Shown in pieces: positions 1 to 10,152 of a DNA stretch of 64,000 nt (position 1 is its first letter; each line of letters begins with the position of its first letter). Below the pieces are notes generated by a model. The model was given only the letters and a program-made list of their open reading frames with translations, did no database searches and was not told the origin of the DNA. The DNA is from Sphingomonas sp. ERG5 (GTDB lineage Bacteria; Pseudomonadota; Alphaproteobacteria; Sphingomonadales; Sphingomonadaceae): assembly GCF_000803065.1 (NCBI RefSeq), contig NZ_JSXI01000048.1, forward strand, positions 1-64,000, given 5' to 3'. The position numbers and the translations under genes are program-made.

Positions 1-158
1 CTTTAGTATAACTGCGCTACTCCAGGACTCTCAAATAGAGTCAGAGTTAAATACGCATGACAAGGCCCGCGCCAGCGCACGTATCAGCCCGGCGCTCTTG
101 CCGCCTGAACCGAGGACGAACGACGCAACCGAAACCGCACCGGTGAAACGGGATTTTT
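1..158. other. window edge, no gene identified
   Basis: This short stretch follows the fecR stop codon on the minus strand. I see no convincing start codon with a ribosome binding site for the TonB receptor that usually accompanies fecIR, so that gene, if present, begins beyond the left edge. A small inverted repeat (GACTCT and AGAGTC, 26-42) is the only structure visible. Confidence 0.4.
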
Positions 159-1175
159 TTACCGCGCGGGCGATGCTGCGGATTGGCCGGAAATCACGAA
201 GCCATCGGTCGTCTTGGCGGCCTTCAGTCCGTAGATCGCCGCCAAAGTCTTCGCAAAATTCTCATTCTCGCCAATGTCGAAGACGCCGCTCAGGCGCGCG
301 CGCGCGACATCGGCACCGTCACGCAGCACGATACGCCGATTGCTGTAGCGATTCATTTCCGCAATGGCCGCGGGCACCGGCGTCGCGTCGAACACCAATT
401 CGCCTCGTCGCCATGCCGTGACATTATCGATCACCGGGCGATCGATGATCGGCGCCGCGCCAGCCCCGTTCAGCTTCAGGCGATCACCCGGCCGTAACGT
501 CAGATGGGGTGCTCCGGCCGCCGCCGCGATCTTGCCGACGATGACCTTACCGGTCAGCAAGGTCACTTCGACACCGCTCGGGTCGCGGCGAACCGTGAAC
601 GATGTCCCGACGGCGCGCACATAATCGTCGCCCGCTTCCACATAAAAGGGCCGATCGGGATTATGCGCGACCTCGAACAACGCCTCACCGCGATCGAGAA
701 TGACTCGGCGATCGGCATCGGTATACTCCACCTCCAGCCGGGTGTCGGTGTTGAGGACCGCCCGGCTTTCGTCGCTCAGCCGGATCGAGCGCTGCTCGCC
801 GACCGCCGTCATATAAACGGGCGACGCAGCGAAATGGCGCTGAACGCCGATGAACAGCAACAGGCAAACCGCAAGCGCGGCCGACCAGCCATAAGCCGGC
901 GTCAATTTCGGCCACGACCAGCGCCGTGCGGGCGTGGCGCGCGCTCCGGCCCGATCGCCCGCAACCGCAACGCCGAAATCGCGCCACAGCGCCGATGCCT
1001 CGACAAAGGCGCTGCGATGACTTGGATGCTCGACCAGCCAACGTTCGAACCCTGGATCGCGTTGGCCGGACAAGCGGGGCCCGGCGGTCCGCACCACCCA
1101 CAGCGCCGCCTCCGCCGCAACGGCGTCGCCGGACCGCGGCGCGATGTTACTACCGCTCACTGCTCGCCCATCCAT
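159..1175 (-). CDS. fecR: FecR family anti-sigma factor
   Basis: Inner-membrane anti-sigma regulator of 338 residues that relays the state of an outer-membrane TonB receptor to its ECF sigma factor. The N-terminus is a cytoplasmic DUF4880-like part (residues about 18-70, with a WLVEHPSHRSAF motif). One membrane segment follows at about 97-112, then the periplasmic FecR domain (about 120-215) and a C-terminal secretin/TonB short N-terminal-like part (DUF4974). It overlaps the 3' end of the sigma gene by 19 bp, so the two are translationally coupled. The expected receptor gene is outside the window. The family call is firm; the signal sensed is unknown. Confidence 0.93.
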   Translation of the reverse strand: MDGRAVSGSNIAPRSGDAVAAEAALWVVRTAGPRLSGQRDPGFERWLVEHPSHRSAFVEASALWRDFGVAVAGDRAGARATPARRWSWPKLTPAYGWSAALAVCLLLFIGVQRHFAASPVYMTAVGEQRSIRLSDESRAVLNTDTRLEVEYTDADRRVILDRGEALFEVAHNPDRPFYVEAGDDYVRAVGTSFTVRRDPSGVEVTLLTGKVIVGKIAAAAGAPHLTLRPGDRLKLNGAGAAPIIDRPVIDNVTAWRRGELVFDATPVPAAIAEMNRYSNRRIVLRDGADVARARLSGVFDIGENENFAKTLAAIYGLKAAKTTDGFVISGQSAASPAR

Positions 1176-1633
1176 CGCGTCAGAAAAACCATCCCTTTGG
1201 CGAGCCTCTTCTCGACTGCGCTTTTCGTGAGCCCATGATAGCGGGCTATTTCATCCACGCGCAGTCCTTCAAGCCTTTGCGCGCGCAGCATCTGGGCTGT
1301 CAAAGGGTCAAGCGCGTCGAACGCCCGTTTCAGCTGTTCGATGCGCTGCTTCGATCCCCAGGCTTCATCAGGCCGGGGCGCGTCATCAGCGACGTCGAAG
1401 TCGAGTTCGGTATCGACTACCGGCGAGCGGGTACGACGGCGGCCCGCATCGACCGCCAGATTATAGGCAGCACGCACGAGAAAGGCCTCGGGCTCGCGCA
1501 CCGACTGGTCGGCGCTATATTGTTCAAGCCGCACATAGGCGTCCTGGACGAGATCCTCGATATCCTGATCCAGCACACCGCGTCGCCTCAATGCGAGGCC
1601 CACTCTGCGCAGTATTTTCTGCAGAGCTGCCAT
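1157..1633 (-). CDS. fecI: ECF RNA polymerase sigma factor, FecI type
   Basis: Sigma-70 family factor of 158 residues, the usual length for FecI-type ECF factors. Region 2 includes the DIEDLVQDAYVRL helix (about residues 24-36). Region 4 has the helix-turn-helix RVDEIARYHGLTKSAVEKRL (about 126-145). It should direct polymerase to a TonB-receptor promoter once FecR releases it. The ATG at 1633 is the natural start. The following gene fecR overlaps it, so both form one transcript. Confidence 0.93.
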   Translation of the reverse strand: MAALQKILRRVGLALRRRGVLDQDIEDLVQDAYVRLEQYSADQSVREPEAFLVRAAYNLAVDAGRRRTRSPVVDTELDFDVADDAPRPDEAWGSKQRIEQLKRAFDALDPLTAQMLRAQRLEGLRVDEIARYHGLTKSAVEKRLAKGMVFLTRWMGEQ

Positions 1634-2410
1634 GCTACTCCAACACGACGTTACCCGCCCAGCGCGGCACCGTCGTCCCTAGTGCAGTTACATGACAAAA
1701 TTGCTTCAGACCGGCGCTGATTACGCGATCGAGTGATCTTTCAAACGAGAGAAATTGACCCGACAGAATATCACGCCAGCGTGACGCCCACTTCAAGAAA
1801 CAGAAGGTCTGGGCAAGAGGTGCGAAAATGATCATTGCACGCCTCGCCATAGTCCCGACGGTCATTTGACCTTCGGGCGGCGCCTGCTTCCAAGGGTAAA
1901 TCATTATCGAGTTGAGGTTGATCGAGATCAGGGCAATCCAATTGATCACTGCTATTAAGGAAGTGCCCTAGGGCCTGAGGCAATTTTGATTCAGCGCTGG
2001 TTTTTGGAGGCCAGCGCGGAGAGATATGCCCAGGTGTGTCCATGGGTTAGAGCACGGTGAAATTTTAGCCTGCCCGATGGGCGACGTCGATCGCCCTATT
2101 ACGGCGACAATTTGGCGCCCCCTAGATGATATGCCTACCCGAATACAACATGCTATTCTATGTAGCTGTCTTATAAGTACTTCATAAACCAATGCTCCGC
2201 GAGACTAATACTCCACCGATCATGACAATGTCGTACCGGACGAGCCACTATCAGCAGTCCGCCCGACTGTTTGTCATGACGATTGTCGCAACAACCGTTC
2301 TCATCGGGAAGGAGAGCGGAGAGCATCACGCTTCTCCCGGTTATTGTTAATTAACGGAGAGCGGGCCGCTCACTTGCGGGGCGGCCGTCTGGGCATTCGC
2401 CATATTGTCG
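1634..2410. other. intergenic region with no recognised gene
   Basis: About 780 bases between the sigma factor start and the DUF2817 stop, visibly lower in GC than its surroundings. Short open frames exist on the minus strand (for example 1635-1949) but have no recognisable domain and no good ribosome binding site. A hairpin (GCGCTGG 1994-2000 with CCAGCGC 2011-2017) is present. The sigma-factor promoter should lie just right of 1633. I see no tRNA or repeat here. Confidence 0.5.
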
Positions 2411-3508
2411 TCATTCCTCCCGCCAGGCGCGGAGGCCCCGCAAGGCCGCAGCATGCATCGTGCCGCCGATCTCGACCACGCGCTGGCGCCATATCGGGTC
2501 AGCCGGATCATAAGCCGCCCGTAATCTCGCTCGTAGTATGGAGCGCAGACCGACATTCTCCGGTTCACGCCCCAAGCGCAGCCACCGGTCGATCATCACG
2601 GCTTCAAACGCGGCGAAGTTCGAGACGGTGCCGATCTCGATCGGCGCTCCAACAATGTCGATGTGCGGCGCCAATCGGCGCAGGCCAGGCAGCAACAGGC
2701 CTGACCAATCCGGTGTTTCACCCGAATCAAAGGCCTCATCTTCGCTCTGGAGGCCTTGATCAGTCCACCAGCCTGCCATCCGGCACCGCGCCGCCGAGCC
2801 CGGTGCATCGAGCGCAACGACCAGTGGCCGGCCATAGTCACCGAACCCGGTATGCCATTCCAGATACGCCATATTCCGGCAGGCGCTGAGTTCGGTATCG
2901 ACGATGCGCTTGAACACATCGTGCGACGGCGACGGTCGAGCTCCGCCGAAGCCGATGCCATCCGGATGGCTATGCTGCCCGCCGGTAAACGCCGTCAGTG
3001 CCGCCCCTGCGCCCAGTTCGCTGCTGAGCGATTGGAACAGCGCCCCGACACGGCCCGACAAACCGTCGTCCCAGCGGCCTGGGCAAACGATATCGTGAAT
3101 CCGCGCATAATCGGGGTTGCGCCGAAGCGCGGCATCGAAATCGACGAAATTGCGCGAGAGATCGACATTGTCGCCATCGACCCGATGGCCGTGCGAAACA
3201 CCCCAAGGGTTAAGCGTATGGATCATCACCACATTGCAGTCATTGCCCAGGTCGCGGGGGTCGAGTGCGGCGGCAAAGGCGCGCTGCGCAGCGGATCCCG
3301 CCTGCCCTTCCGCGCCATGCACGCCCGAAATCGACAACAATGTGCCGGGCGCGCGCTCCGGCCCGATAACGGCCCAGTCGATCGTCAGTTCTTCACCGCG
3401 CACGCCCGTCCCGGGAATGATCGCACACCTCAGGCGGCCATCCAGTGCGGCCATCGCGGTACGGAATGCGCTGCGGGCCTCCTCATAGCTCTCGACGAAC
3501 AACGGCAT
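2411..3508 (-). CDS. DUF2817 family M14-like metallopeptidase
   Basis: Protein of 365 residues of the DUF2817 family, which is related to zinc carboxypeptidases (M14). The putative zinc motif is HGAEGQ (about residues 64-69), and the family signature DLSRNF is at about 116-121. A later EWHTGFGD motif may supply another active-site residue. No signal peptide is seen, so it probably acts in the cytoplasm on an imported peptide or amide. It is the last gene of the minus-strand catabolic operon, 4 bp after the MFS gene. The substrate is unknown. Confidence 0.82.
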   Translation of the reverse strand: MPLFVESYEEARSAFRTAMAALDGRLRCAIIPGTGVRGEELTIDWAVIGPERAPGTLLSISGVHGAEGQAGSAAQRAFAAALDPRDLGNDCNVVMIHTLNPWGVSHGHRVDGDNVDLSRNFVDFDAALRRNPDYARIHDIVCPGRWDDGLSGRVGALFQSLSSELGAGAALTAFTGGQHSHPDGIGFGGARPSPSHDVFKRIVDTELSACRNMAYLEWHTGFGDYGRPLVVALDAPGSAARCRMAGWWTDQGLQSEDEAFDSGETPDWSGLLLPGLRRLAPHIDIVGAPIEIGTVSNFAAFEAVMIDRWLRLGREPENVGLRSILRARLRAAYDPADPIWRQRVVEIGGTMHAAALRGLRAWREE

Positions 3509-3512
3509 GATC

Positions 3513-4664
3513 TCAGCGCCGATCGCTGGAGGGCTCGACTGCCAGCAGCGGCACGGTGAACAGGAAGCTGGTCAGGTACAGGCCGGCCGCCAGAAAGCCG
3601 ATCATATGCGCGCCATAACCGGCCAGCGTCGCACCGATCGCCGGGCCGATTGCCGATCCCAGCGCGAGCAGTGCCGCGCCCATACTGCTCCACCGGCCAC
3701 TGCGATCGAGCCGCGCCAGCGCGCCCAGGATGAAGGGCAGGCCGAAGAACCAGGCGGTCTTCACAATCACCGCACCCGCCACATAGGCGGCCATGACCGG
3801 CAGCGCGAGCAGCAGCGCCGACGCGATCAGCCCGGCAAAGGCGAGCGCATTCGGACCGCGCTGACCGAAACGGCTTCCGGCGGTCATCGACAATATCGCT
3901 CCGGCGATCGCGCCGAGCACTGAAATCCCCAGCAGCACGCCGACCTGGCTGCGATCGAGACCGACCGCCAGCCCCATCCGCTCCTGGAACGACCATAAGG
4001 TGGTGTGACCGGCATAGAGGCACAGCAGCGCCAGCGCGCCACAGATCGCGGGAACATTGATCGTCCAGCCACTCTCCACCACCTTGCTCGCCAGTGCCGC
4101 CAGCGGCGGTGCGGGCGGGATCAGTCGCGTACAGATCAGGCCGATCACCGCGACCATTGCCAGCACTGCGACGATCCCCAGCAAGCCGAACGTCTGCGCG
4201 ATCCAGCCCGACAAGGTCAGGAGGACGGCGGCATAGGTCAGGTTGACGAAGGTGGCGATCGCCCAGACCCGTTGCGGATCGGCGCGCCCGGCATAGGCGG
4301 CGAACACAGTCGATGCGGTGAAGCCCATCGCCAGGCCAAAGGCGGCGCGGATTGCAAGCAGCGGCACGAAGCCGCCTGCTCTGGCTGTCAGCAGGCTGGT
4401 GACGATCATTACCACCAGCCCGGTCGCGGCGAGCATCGGACGCTTCGCCCGGTGCAGGATGAGATAGAAGAGCAGCAGCCCGAGCGCATAAGCGCCATTC
4501 TCCGCCGCGAGCGCCAGGCTTGCCTGCGATGCAGTCAGATGAAGCTCGTCGATATACAGCCCAAGCATCACCGGGCTCAGCGTGGCGCTGGTCATTGCGC
4601 CGGTCCCGATGACGATCAGCGCGGCGAGGCTGGCCGGCGATTCCAGCAACCGCTCACCCGACAT
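3513..4664 (-). CDS. MFS transporter
   Basis: Major facilitator permease of 383 residues with about 12 hydrophobic segments. An upstream ATG at 4748 exists, but the start at 4664 (MSGERLLES) is preferred. It overlaps the aldehyde dehydrogenase stop by 11 bp, as is common in operons, and the longer form would add a non-hydrophobic tail inside the upstream gene. Its place beside alcohol and aldehyde dehydrogenases suggests inner-membrane uptake of their substrate, like the permease of peg operons. The specificity cannot be read from the sequence. Confidence 0.85.
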   Translation of the reverse strand: MSGERLLESPASLAALIVIGTGAMTSATLSPVMLGLYIDELHLTASQASLALAAENGAYALGLLLFYLILHRAKRPMLAATGLVVMIVTSLLTARAGGFVPLLAIRAAFGLAMGFTASTVFAAYAGRADPQRVWAIATFVNLTYAAVLLTLSGWIAQTFGLLGIVAVLAMVAVIGLICTRLIPPAPPLAALASKVVESGWTINVPAICGALALLCLYAGHTTLWSFQERMGLAVGLDRSQVGVLLGISVLGAIAGAILSMTAGSRFGQRGPNALAFAGLIASALLLALPVMAAYVAGAVIVKTAWFFGLPFILGALARLDRSGRWSSMGAALLALGSAIGPAIGATLAGYGAHMIGFLAAGLYLTSFLFTVPLLAVEPSSDRR

Positions 4665-6132
4665 AAGTAATTGCCTGTGGCGCGGTGAAGGCGGCAAGGC
4701 CCGCCAGCCCGCCCTCGATCCCGAAGCCGGATTGCTTGCGCGGTTCAAACGGCGTGCCGAGCGCGAGACCCGGCCGGGCTGACGGCGTGACGATCACGTC
4801 CAGCGATCCGACCGACAGGCCGGCAGCGATCCGCTCGGCCGCGTCCCGGTCCGCCCCCCAGACGGTTGCGCCGAGACCATAAGGGCCATTATCGGCCAGC
4901 CTGATCGCTTCTTCCGCATCGTCATATTCCTGTACCGTCAGCAGCGGGCCGAATATCTCCTGCTGCACCAGCGCGCCATCCTGGGCCGGATCGAGCACCA
5001 GTTCCGGCGCAACATAGAAGCCGTCCGCCGACAGACCACCGGGTACCTCCGACAGCGACACGACCCGCCCGGTCTGGCGCGCAATCTCGCGGAAGCGCTG
5101 AACGACCTCATATTGGTTGCGGCTGGCGAGCGGCCCAAGCCGCGTCGCCGGATCGCGCGGATCACCGATCGGCCAGTCCGCCGCGGCGGCGCGTAAACCC
5201 TCGACCGCTGCGTCGAGGCCCCCTTTGGGCACCAGCAGCCGGGTGCGCGCCGCACACCATTGGCCGGTATTCCAGAAGGCAGCGGCAAAGACACCGGGCC
5301 AGATCTCGGGCTGATCGATCATGTCGGGCAGCACCAGCTGCGGCGACTTGCCGCCGCATTCCATCATCAGCGGCTTGAGCGAGCGCGATGCCGAGGCCTG
5401 AATGATCGCCTGGCCGGTGCGGGTCGAGCCGGTAAAGGCGATCATGTCGACACCGGGATGCGCCGCCAGCGCCGCACCGGTGGTGCGGCCGGCGCCTGGC
5501 ACGACATTGAACACGCCGGGCGGCAGGCCCGCTTCGCTCGCCAGCTGCGCGAGCAGCACGGCGGAGCGCGGCGATAGTTCCGATGGCTTGAGCACCAGCG
5601 TATTGCCCGCCGCCAGGATCGGCGCGGCACGGATCAGCACATTGGCGGTGGGGAAATTCCACGGCGTGATCGCCCCGACCACGCCGCGCGGCCGCCGCAC
5701 CGCGCCGTCGGCGCGATCCTCCAGTGCGGGGATCATGCCGGCATAATGACCGATCAGCAGCGGTCCCTGCGCAATCAGCGCCTTGGCGTCGGCCGTCGGG
5801 CGACCCACTTCGAGCGTCTCGAGCCAGGCAAGCTGCTCGACCTCCTCGGCAATGCGCGCGGCCCAGCCGAGCAGCAGCCCAGCACGATCGGCCGTGCCGA
5901 TCCGCCCCCAGTCACCAAGAAAAGCCGCGCGCGCCGCGGCCACCGCTGCCTCGACCGCCTCGGCCCCGCCATCATCGAACCCGCCCAGAACCTCGCCAGT
6001 CGCCGGATTGACGCTGACGATCGGATCACTGCCGAACGCCCGGGTCTCGCCGTGAATCCAGGCATGGCCCAGCGTTTCCGGAAACGGTGCATCCCAGTCA
6101 GGCAAAGTCCGGACAGCGGCGGGGGAATTCAT
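4654..6132 (-). CDS. aldehyde dehydrogenase (NAD(P)-dependent)
   Basis: ALDH superfamily enzyme of 492 residues oxidising an aldehyde to its acid. Visible signatures are TPWNFP (157-161 region), the cofactor-binding FTGSTRTG (about 233-240), the general base E258 in MECGGKSP and the catalytic C293 in NTGQWCAA. Its start overlaps the stop of the upstream GMC gene by 4 bp (ATGA), so it is likely to take the aldehyde made by that oxidoreductase. Length and catalytic residues are complete. Confidence 0.93.
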   Translation of the reverse strand: MNSPAAVRTLPDWDAPFPETLGHAWIHGETRAFGSDPIVSVNPATGEVLGGFDDGGAEAVEAAVAAARAAFLGDWGRIGTADRAGLLLGWAARIAEEVEQLAWLETLEVGRPTADAKALIAQGPLLIGHYAGMIPALEDRADGAVRRPRGVVGAITPWNFPTANVLIRAAPILAAGNTLVLKPSELSPRSAVLLAQLASEAGLPPGVFNVVPGAGRTTGAALAAHPGVDMIAFTGSTRTGQAIIQASASRSLKPLMMECGGKSPQLVLPDMIDQPEIWPGVFAAAFWNTGQWCAARTRLLVPKGGLDAAVEGLRAAAADWPIGDPRDPATRLGPLASRNQYEVVQRFREIARQTGRVVSLSEVPGGLSADGFYVAPELVLDPAQDGALVQQEIFGPLLTVQEYDDAEEAIRLADNGPYGLGATVWGADRDAAERIAAGLSVGSLDVIVTPSARPGLALGTPFEPRKQSGFGIEGGLAGLAAFTAPQAITYVG

Positions 6133-7745
6133 ACGGGCATTCCAATCAGGTCTGCGGCCCTGTCGCCGATCATCATCGCGACGGCCTGGGTGTTTCCGCT
6201 GATGTGGCGGGGCATGACGGAGGCGTCGGCGACGAACAGCCCCGCAACGCCGCGAACCTTGAGCTGCGGGTCGACCACCGATGCGGCGTCCGATCCCATC
6301 CGGCAGGTGCCGACCGGGTGATAGATCGGCCCCGCCAGGCTGCGGATCTCGCGCTCGGCCGCGGCGTCGTCTCCGCTCAGATCGGGCCAGCCGATCCGCT
6401 CCACGACAAAGTCGCGAAACGCCGGCGCATCGACGATACGGCTACACAATTCGACCCCGCGCCGCAGCGTCGCCAGATCCTCGGGCGCGTCGAGCAGCTG
6501 CGGATAGATCAGCGGCGCGGCGGTCGGATCATTGCTCGCCAGATCGATCCGCCCCTTGCTGCGCGGATGATTGACGCTGGGAACCACGCTGACCATCGGG
6601 AACGGCGCCAGCTTGCGGTCGGCGCCGCGGCCGATATGGCCGAACACCGTCAGATGGATCTGGATATCCGGTGACTGCGCCCCGACCAGGGTTCGGGCAA
6701 AGCCGACCGCCTGTGCGGTCGGCGCGGCGGCAGGCCCCTTCCCCACCAGCCAGAGCAGCATCGCTCGCGCCATCCCCAGCAGACCGACTTGCTGGTTGAT
6801 GGTCGGGACCGTCACCTTCAGGCCCATCCAGATGCCGGCATGCTCCATCAAATTGCGGCCAACTTCTGGCGCATCGACCACAACCGGAATGCCAAGCTCA
6901 ACCAGCCGCGCCGCTGGCCCAATGCCTGACAGCATCAGCAATTGCGGCGTGTGGATCGCGCCGCCCGAGAGGATCACCCCTTTTCGCGCGCTGACCGTGC
7001 GGATCAGGCCGTCCTGCTCGAATTCAACACCAGTCGCCCGACCGCCCTCGAAGATTACGCGCCGCGCCCGTGCACCCTGCAGCATGACCGCAGCACAGTT
7101 GGCGATCGCCGGCTCCAGAAAGGCGGTGAAGCTATCGTGGCGGCGGCCTTTTCTCGCCGAACTCTGCACATAGCCAATGCCGTCCTGCCGCTCGCCATTG
7201 ATGTCCGGATTGAACGGTAACCCCGCCTCACCCGCCGCCGCAATGAAGCGCGGCGTGAGTTCATGGACATAGGGCAACGGCGACACGTGCAGCGGCCCGG
7301 TCGCGCCGCGGACCTGGGACTCGGCATCCGTGCAGGTCTCGATCCGTCGGAAATAGGGCAGCACATCGCGATAACCCCAGCCATGCGCTCCAAGATCGCG
7401 CCACGCGTCGAAATCTTCCGGTGCACCGCGAACGAAGATCGTTCCGTTGATCCGCGTGCTGCCGCCGGGACCAAGCCCGCGCGGCCAATCCTCGGTCCGG
7501 TCGAGCCGGCTTGGGTCGGGCTGCGACACCAGCTTCCAGTCGTAAAAAGGATGGCCGTTGGTGTGGATCGTCGCGGCGGGAATCGCCTCGATCTTCAGCC
7601 GCCCCGCCCGCCCCGCTTCAAGCACCGCGATGCGGGTGCCCGGCACAGCAGCCAACCGCCCGGCAACGGCGCACCCGCTCGCGCCAGCACCAACCACCAC
7701 ATAGTCGAACGTCTCGTTACCGCCCTTGCTCATGCCGTTTTGCAT
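6129..7745 (-). CDS. GMC family FAD-dependent alcohol oxidoreductase
   Basis: Glucose-methanol-choline oxidoreductase of 538 residues. It has the FAD dinucleotide fold GAGASG (19-24), GMC signature 1 (GGSTRINGTIFVRG) and signature 2 (GGAIHTPQLLMLSGIG). The catalytic His476 (HPVGTCRMG) and Asn518 (SGNTQA) are present, so it should be active. It probably oxidises an alcohol to an aldehyde in the cytoplasm. It is similar in kind to choline and polyethylene-glycol dehydrogenases, but the substrate cannot be assigned. It overlaps the M20 gene by 16 bp and the aldehyde dehydrogenase by 4 bp. Confidence 0.93.
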   Translation of the reverse strand: MQNGMSKGGNETFDYVVVGAGASGCAVAGRLAAVPGTRIAVLEAGRAGRLKIEAIPAATIHTNGHPFYDWKLVSQPDPSRLDRTEDWPRGLGPGGSTRINGTIFVRGAPEDFDAWRDLGAHGWGYRDVLPYFRRIETCTDAESQVRGATGPLHVSPLPYVHELTPRFIAAAGEAGLPFNPDINGERQDGIGYVQSSARKGRRHDSFTAFLEPAIANCAAVMLQGARARRVIFEGGRATGVEFEQDGLIRTVSARKGVILSGGAIHTPQLLMLSGIGPAARLVELGIPVVVDAPEVGRNLMEHAGIWMGLKVTVPTINQQVGLLGMARAMLLWLVGKGPAAAPTAQAVGFARTLVGAQSPDIQIHLTVFGHIGRGADRKLAPFPMVSVVPSVNHPRSKGRIDLASNDPTAAPLIYPQLLDAPEDLATLRRGVELCSRIVDAPAFRDFVVERIGWPDLSGDDAAAEREIRSLAGPIYHPVGTCRMGSDAASVVDPQLKVRGVAGLFVADASVMPRHISGNTQAVAMMIGDRAADLIGMPV

Positions 7746-8926
7746 CCCGCACCAAGCTTTAGGTCAACCATCTTGAGAAAGAAGCTCGCCCCGACTGGTA
7801 ACAGCCGATCCTCAAAATCATAATCCGGGCTATGCAGCATTGGCGTATCGCCGGCGGTGCGGGTGCCGAGCAGGACATAGGCACCGGGCAAGCGTTCCAG
7901 CATATAAGCGAAATCCTCCGATCCGGTGACCGGCGGCATATCGCGAATCACCGAGTCCGCGCCGAGCATCTCGCCCAGGGCAGCGGCCGCGATCGCGGCT
8001 TCACCGGCATTGTTGACGGTCGGCGGGAACAAGATGTCGAACGTCACGTCGCAGGTCACGTCATGCGCCAGGTCGATACCCGCGCAACGCCGGCGCAGCT
8101 CCGCCTCCAGCGCCTGCATCGTGGGTGCGTCGAACGCGCGCGCGGTCCCGGTCAGTGTCACACCATCGGGCACGACGTTGAACGCGCCGCCGCCGTTGAT
8201 CGAGGCAACGGTGATCACTGCCATGCCGCTGGCGACGATCTTACGCGCCGGTATCGCTTCGATCAGGGCGACAAGCCCTGCCGCCGCCGATACCGGGCTG
8301 GCGGTGAGGTGCGGCATCGCCGCATGACCGCCGCGCCCACGCACCTCGATCTGGAACCGCGCAGCCCCCGCACAGGCTGGACCGACATGGACCGCCGCCG
8401 TGCCGAGCGGCAAGGGCGGCGCATTGTGCAGCGCGAACACCGCGTTGCAGGGAAAGCGCTCGAACAGCCCCGCATCGATCATTGCTTGCGCGCCGCCCAG
8501 GCCTTCCTCGGCCGGCTGGAAGATCAGATTGACCGTTCCCGCAAAATCACGCCGCCCGGCCAGCACTTGCGCAGCGCCAAGTAGCATCGCTGTATGTCCG
8601 TCATGGCCGCAGGCATGCATCAGGCCGGGCCGAGTCGAGCGATAGGCCGCCCGTCCCTGTTCTTCGATCGGCAGCGCATCCATATCGGCACGCAGCCCAA
8701 TAGCCGGCCCTGAGCGATCACCCTTGATCACCCCCACCACGCCGGTGCCACCTACCCCTATATGGGTTTCAATGCCCCAGGAGCGCAGCCGCTCGGCAAC
8801 GAATGCAGCGGTTTCCACTTCCTCGAAACCAAGCTCGGGATGCTGATGGAAATGCCGCCGCCACGCCGTCATCTCGGCGACAAGCGGGGCGATCTCTCGA
8901 TCCAGGGTCATGGCCGGGTTCATCAT
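7730..8926 (-). CDS. M20 family amidohydrolase (hippurate / N-acyl amino acid hydrolase type)
   Basis: M20D-type metal-dependent amidohydrolase of 398 residues that cleaves N-acyl amino acids. Metal-site signatures are HACGHDGH (104-111, with C106 and H108) and QPAEEG (E140, E141). Two in-frame ATGs sit side by side at 8926 and 8923 behind a GGAG. It is the first gene of the operon that continues into GMC, ALDH, MFS and DUF2817. This placement suggests that an acid released by the two dehydrogenases is an N-acyl amino acid that this enzyme splits (inference). Confidence 0.9.
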   Translation of the reverse strand: MMNPAMTLDREIAPLVAEMTAWRRHFHQHPELGFEEVETAAFVAERLRSWGIETHIGVGGTGVVGVIKGDRSGPAIGLRADMDALPIEEQGRAAYRSTRPGLMHACGHDGHTAMLLGAAQVLAGRRDFAGTVNLIFQPAEEGLGGAQAMIDAGLFERFPCNAVFALHNAPPLPLGTAAVHVGPACAGAARFQIEVRGRGGHAAMPHLTASPVSAAAGLVALIEAIPARKIVASGMAVITVASINGGGAFNVVPDGVTLTGTARAFDAPTMQALEAELRRRCAGIDLAHDVTCDVTFDILFPPTVNNAGEAAIAAAALGEMLGADSVIRDMPPVTGSEDFAYMLERLPGAYVLLGTRTAGDTPMLHSPDYDFEDRLLPVGASFFLKMVDLKLGAGCKTA

Positions 8927-8981
8927 GGCTCCGACCTTAGGCCGAGACGCCGGCGAAACGCTTATGGTCGCAGCGGATGGA

Positions 8982-9908
8982 TTATGCGGGCCGCACTATT
9001 TGTGTGGCAGCGTCGCGTGCAACCGATGGGCTCATCCCGAAATAAGCCTTATAGGCCAGCGAGAAATTGCTGAGATGGCCATAACCGCAACGCTCGGCGA
9101 TCTCGCTGACCGACAGGGTCTCCTCGCCAAGCCAGGTGCGCGCGCTTTCCATTCTTTCCTTTTGCAGCGCCTGACCAATCGTCTCGCCATAATAAGCGCG
9201 GAACGCGGTGTTCAGACGAGTCCGGTTGGTGCCGACCGCGCGGGCCAGTTCTGCAACACCGAACGGCTGATCGAGATGCTCGGCGATGATCGCGCGAACC
9301 TGCTGCACCCGACGGACTTCGCGTTCGGTCAGGCCATGATCGTCGGAGCGCTTGAACTGGCCGATGAAAAAATCGAGCAGCAGACAGGTCAACTCATCGA
9401 TCTTGGCGCGCTTGAATCGCTCCTGCGTCCAGGGCGACCGGCGCGCATTGAGGATATCCGCGGCACAAAGCGCCGCGGCACGTGGCAGCTGGTACCGCCG
9501 GAACAGGAGACGCTGCGACAGGAATTCGCTGGCCGCGCGAACCTCCTGCCCTTCATCCTCGAACCCGGCGATCCGGCCATTGCCGAGACGGGGGAAGAAC
9601 AGTGTAACCGACCGCTCCTCCGTATCGCTGAGGATGATCTGGCGCTTGACCACCCCCGACGGCTGATGGGCAATGACCAGACATTCGCCTGCGATCTCGG
9701 ACGTCGGCGCATCGTTGAACTGATATTCGCCGGCCCCGGTTAGCTGCACTTTGAACGTCAGACGATCGTCGCCGACCAGTTGCTCGTCGATCCGGCTGCG
9801 CGAACGGCCATCGATCACAACGCCGCTGATCTCGTCATCGCGGAGAAAGTGTTCGAAGCGTCCGCTCACATAGTGCGGGACCTCTCCATGTAATTCTGCG
9901 AGCGCCAT
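8982..9908 (-). CDS. AraC family transcriptional regulator
   Basis: Regulator of 308 residues. The C-terminal AraC helix-turn-helix pair includes LGEETLSVSEIAERCGYGHL and a second helix around NFSLAYKAYFGMSPS. The N-terminal half would be the ligand-sensing part and looks closer to PchR-like regulators than to AraC itself. It lies 55 bp upstream of the M20 gene on the same strand and divergent from the TonB receptor at 10153. It is therefore the natural regulator of both, as PegR is in peg operons. A GAGG lies 8 nt before the ATG. Confidence 0.9.
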   Translation of the reverse strand: MALAELHGEVPHYVSGRFEHFLRDDEISGVVIDGRSRSRIDEQLVGDDRLTFKVQLTGAGEYQFNDAPTSEIAGECLVIAHQPSGVVKRQIILSDTEERSVTLFFPRLGNGRIAGFEDEGQEVRAASEFLSQRLLFRRYQLPRAAALCAADILNARRSPWTQERFKRAKIDELTCLLLDFFIGQFKRSDDHGLTEREVRRVQQVRAIIAEHLDQPFGVAELARAVGTNRTRLNTAFRAYYGETIGQALQKERMESARTWLGEETLSVSEIAERCGYGHLSNFSLAYKAYFGMSPSVARDAATQIVRPA

Positions 9909-10152
9909 TGATCTTGCCTCGGGTAAGCAGCGTGCCAGGCGTCAGCTTCGCATGGAAGCCGGCCCTTGCCAAATTGCCGCCGGCACGGTCGATTTTCTGC
10001 GCGCACCATAAGTCGCCCGCCCCCGCGCATAACAACATCCGATCAAAAGGCGTGGATGAGTGATCGGGTTGAAATACCCAAAAAGGCGACGCGACCCCCA
10101 ATCAGGCGCGGCGTACAGGGCGAGGGACGCCCGGTTGGGACGGAGGGACATT

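Noticed and set aside
1635..1949. Minus-strand 104-codon frame upstream of the sigma factor
   Set aside because: No domain, atypical codon use for this genome and no ribosome binding site.
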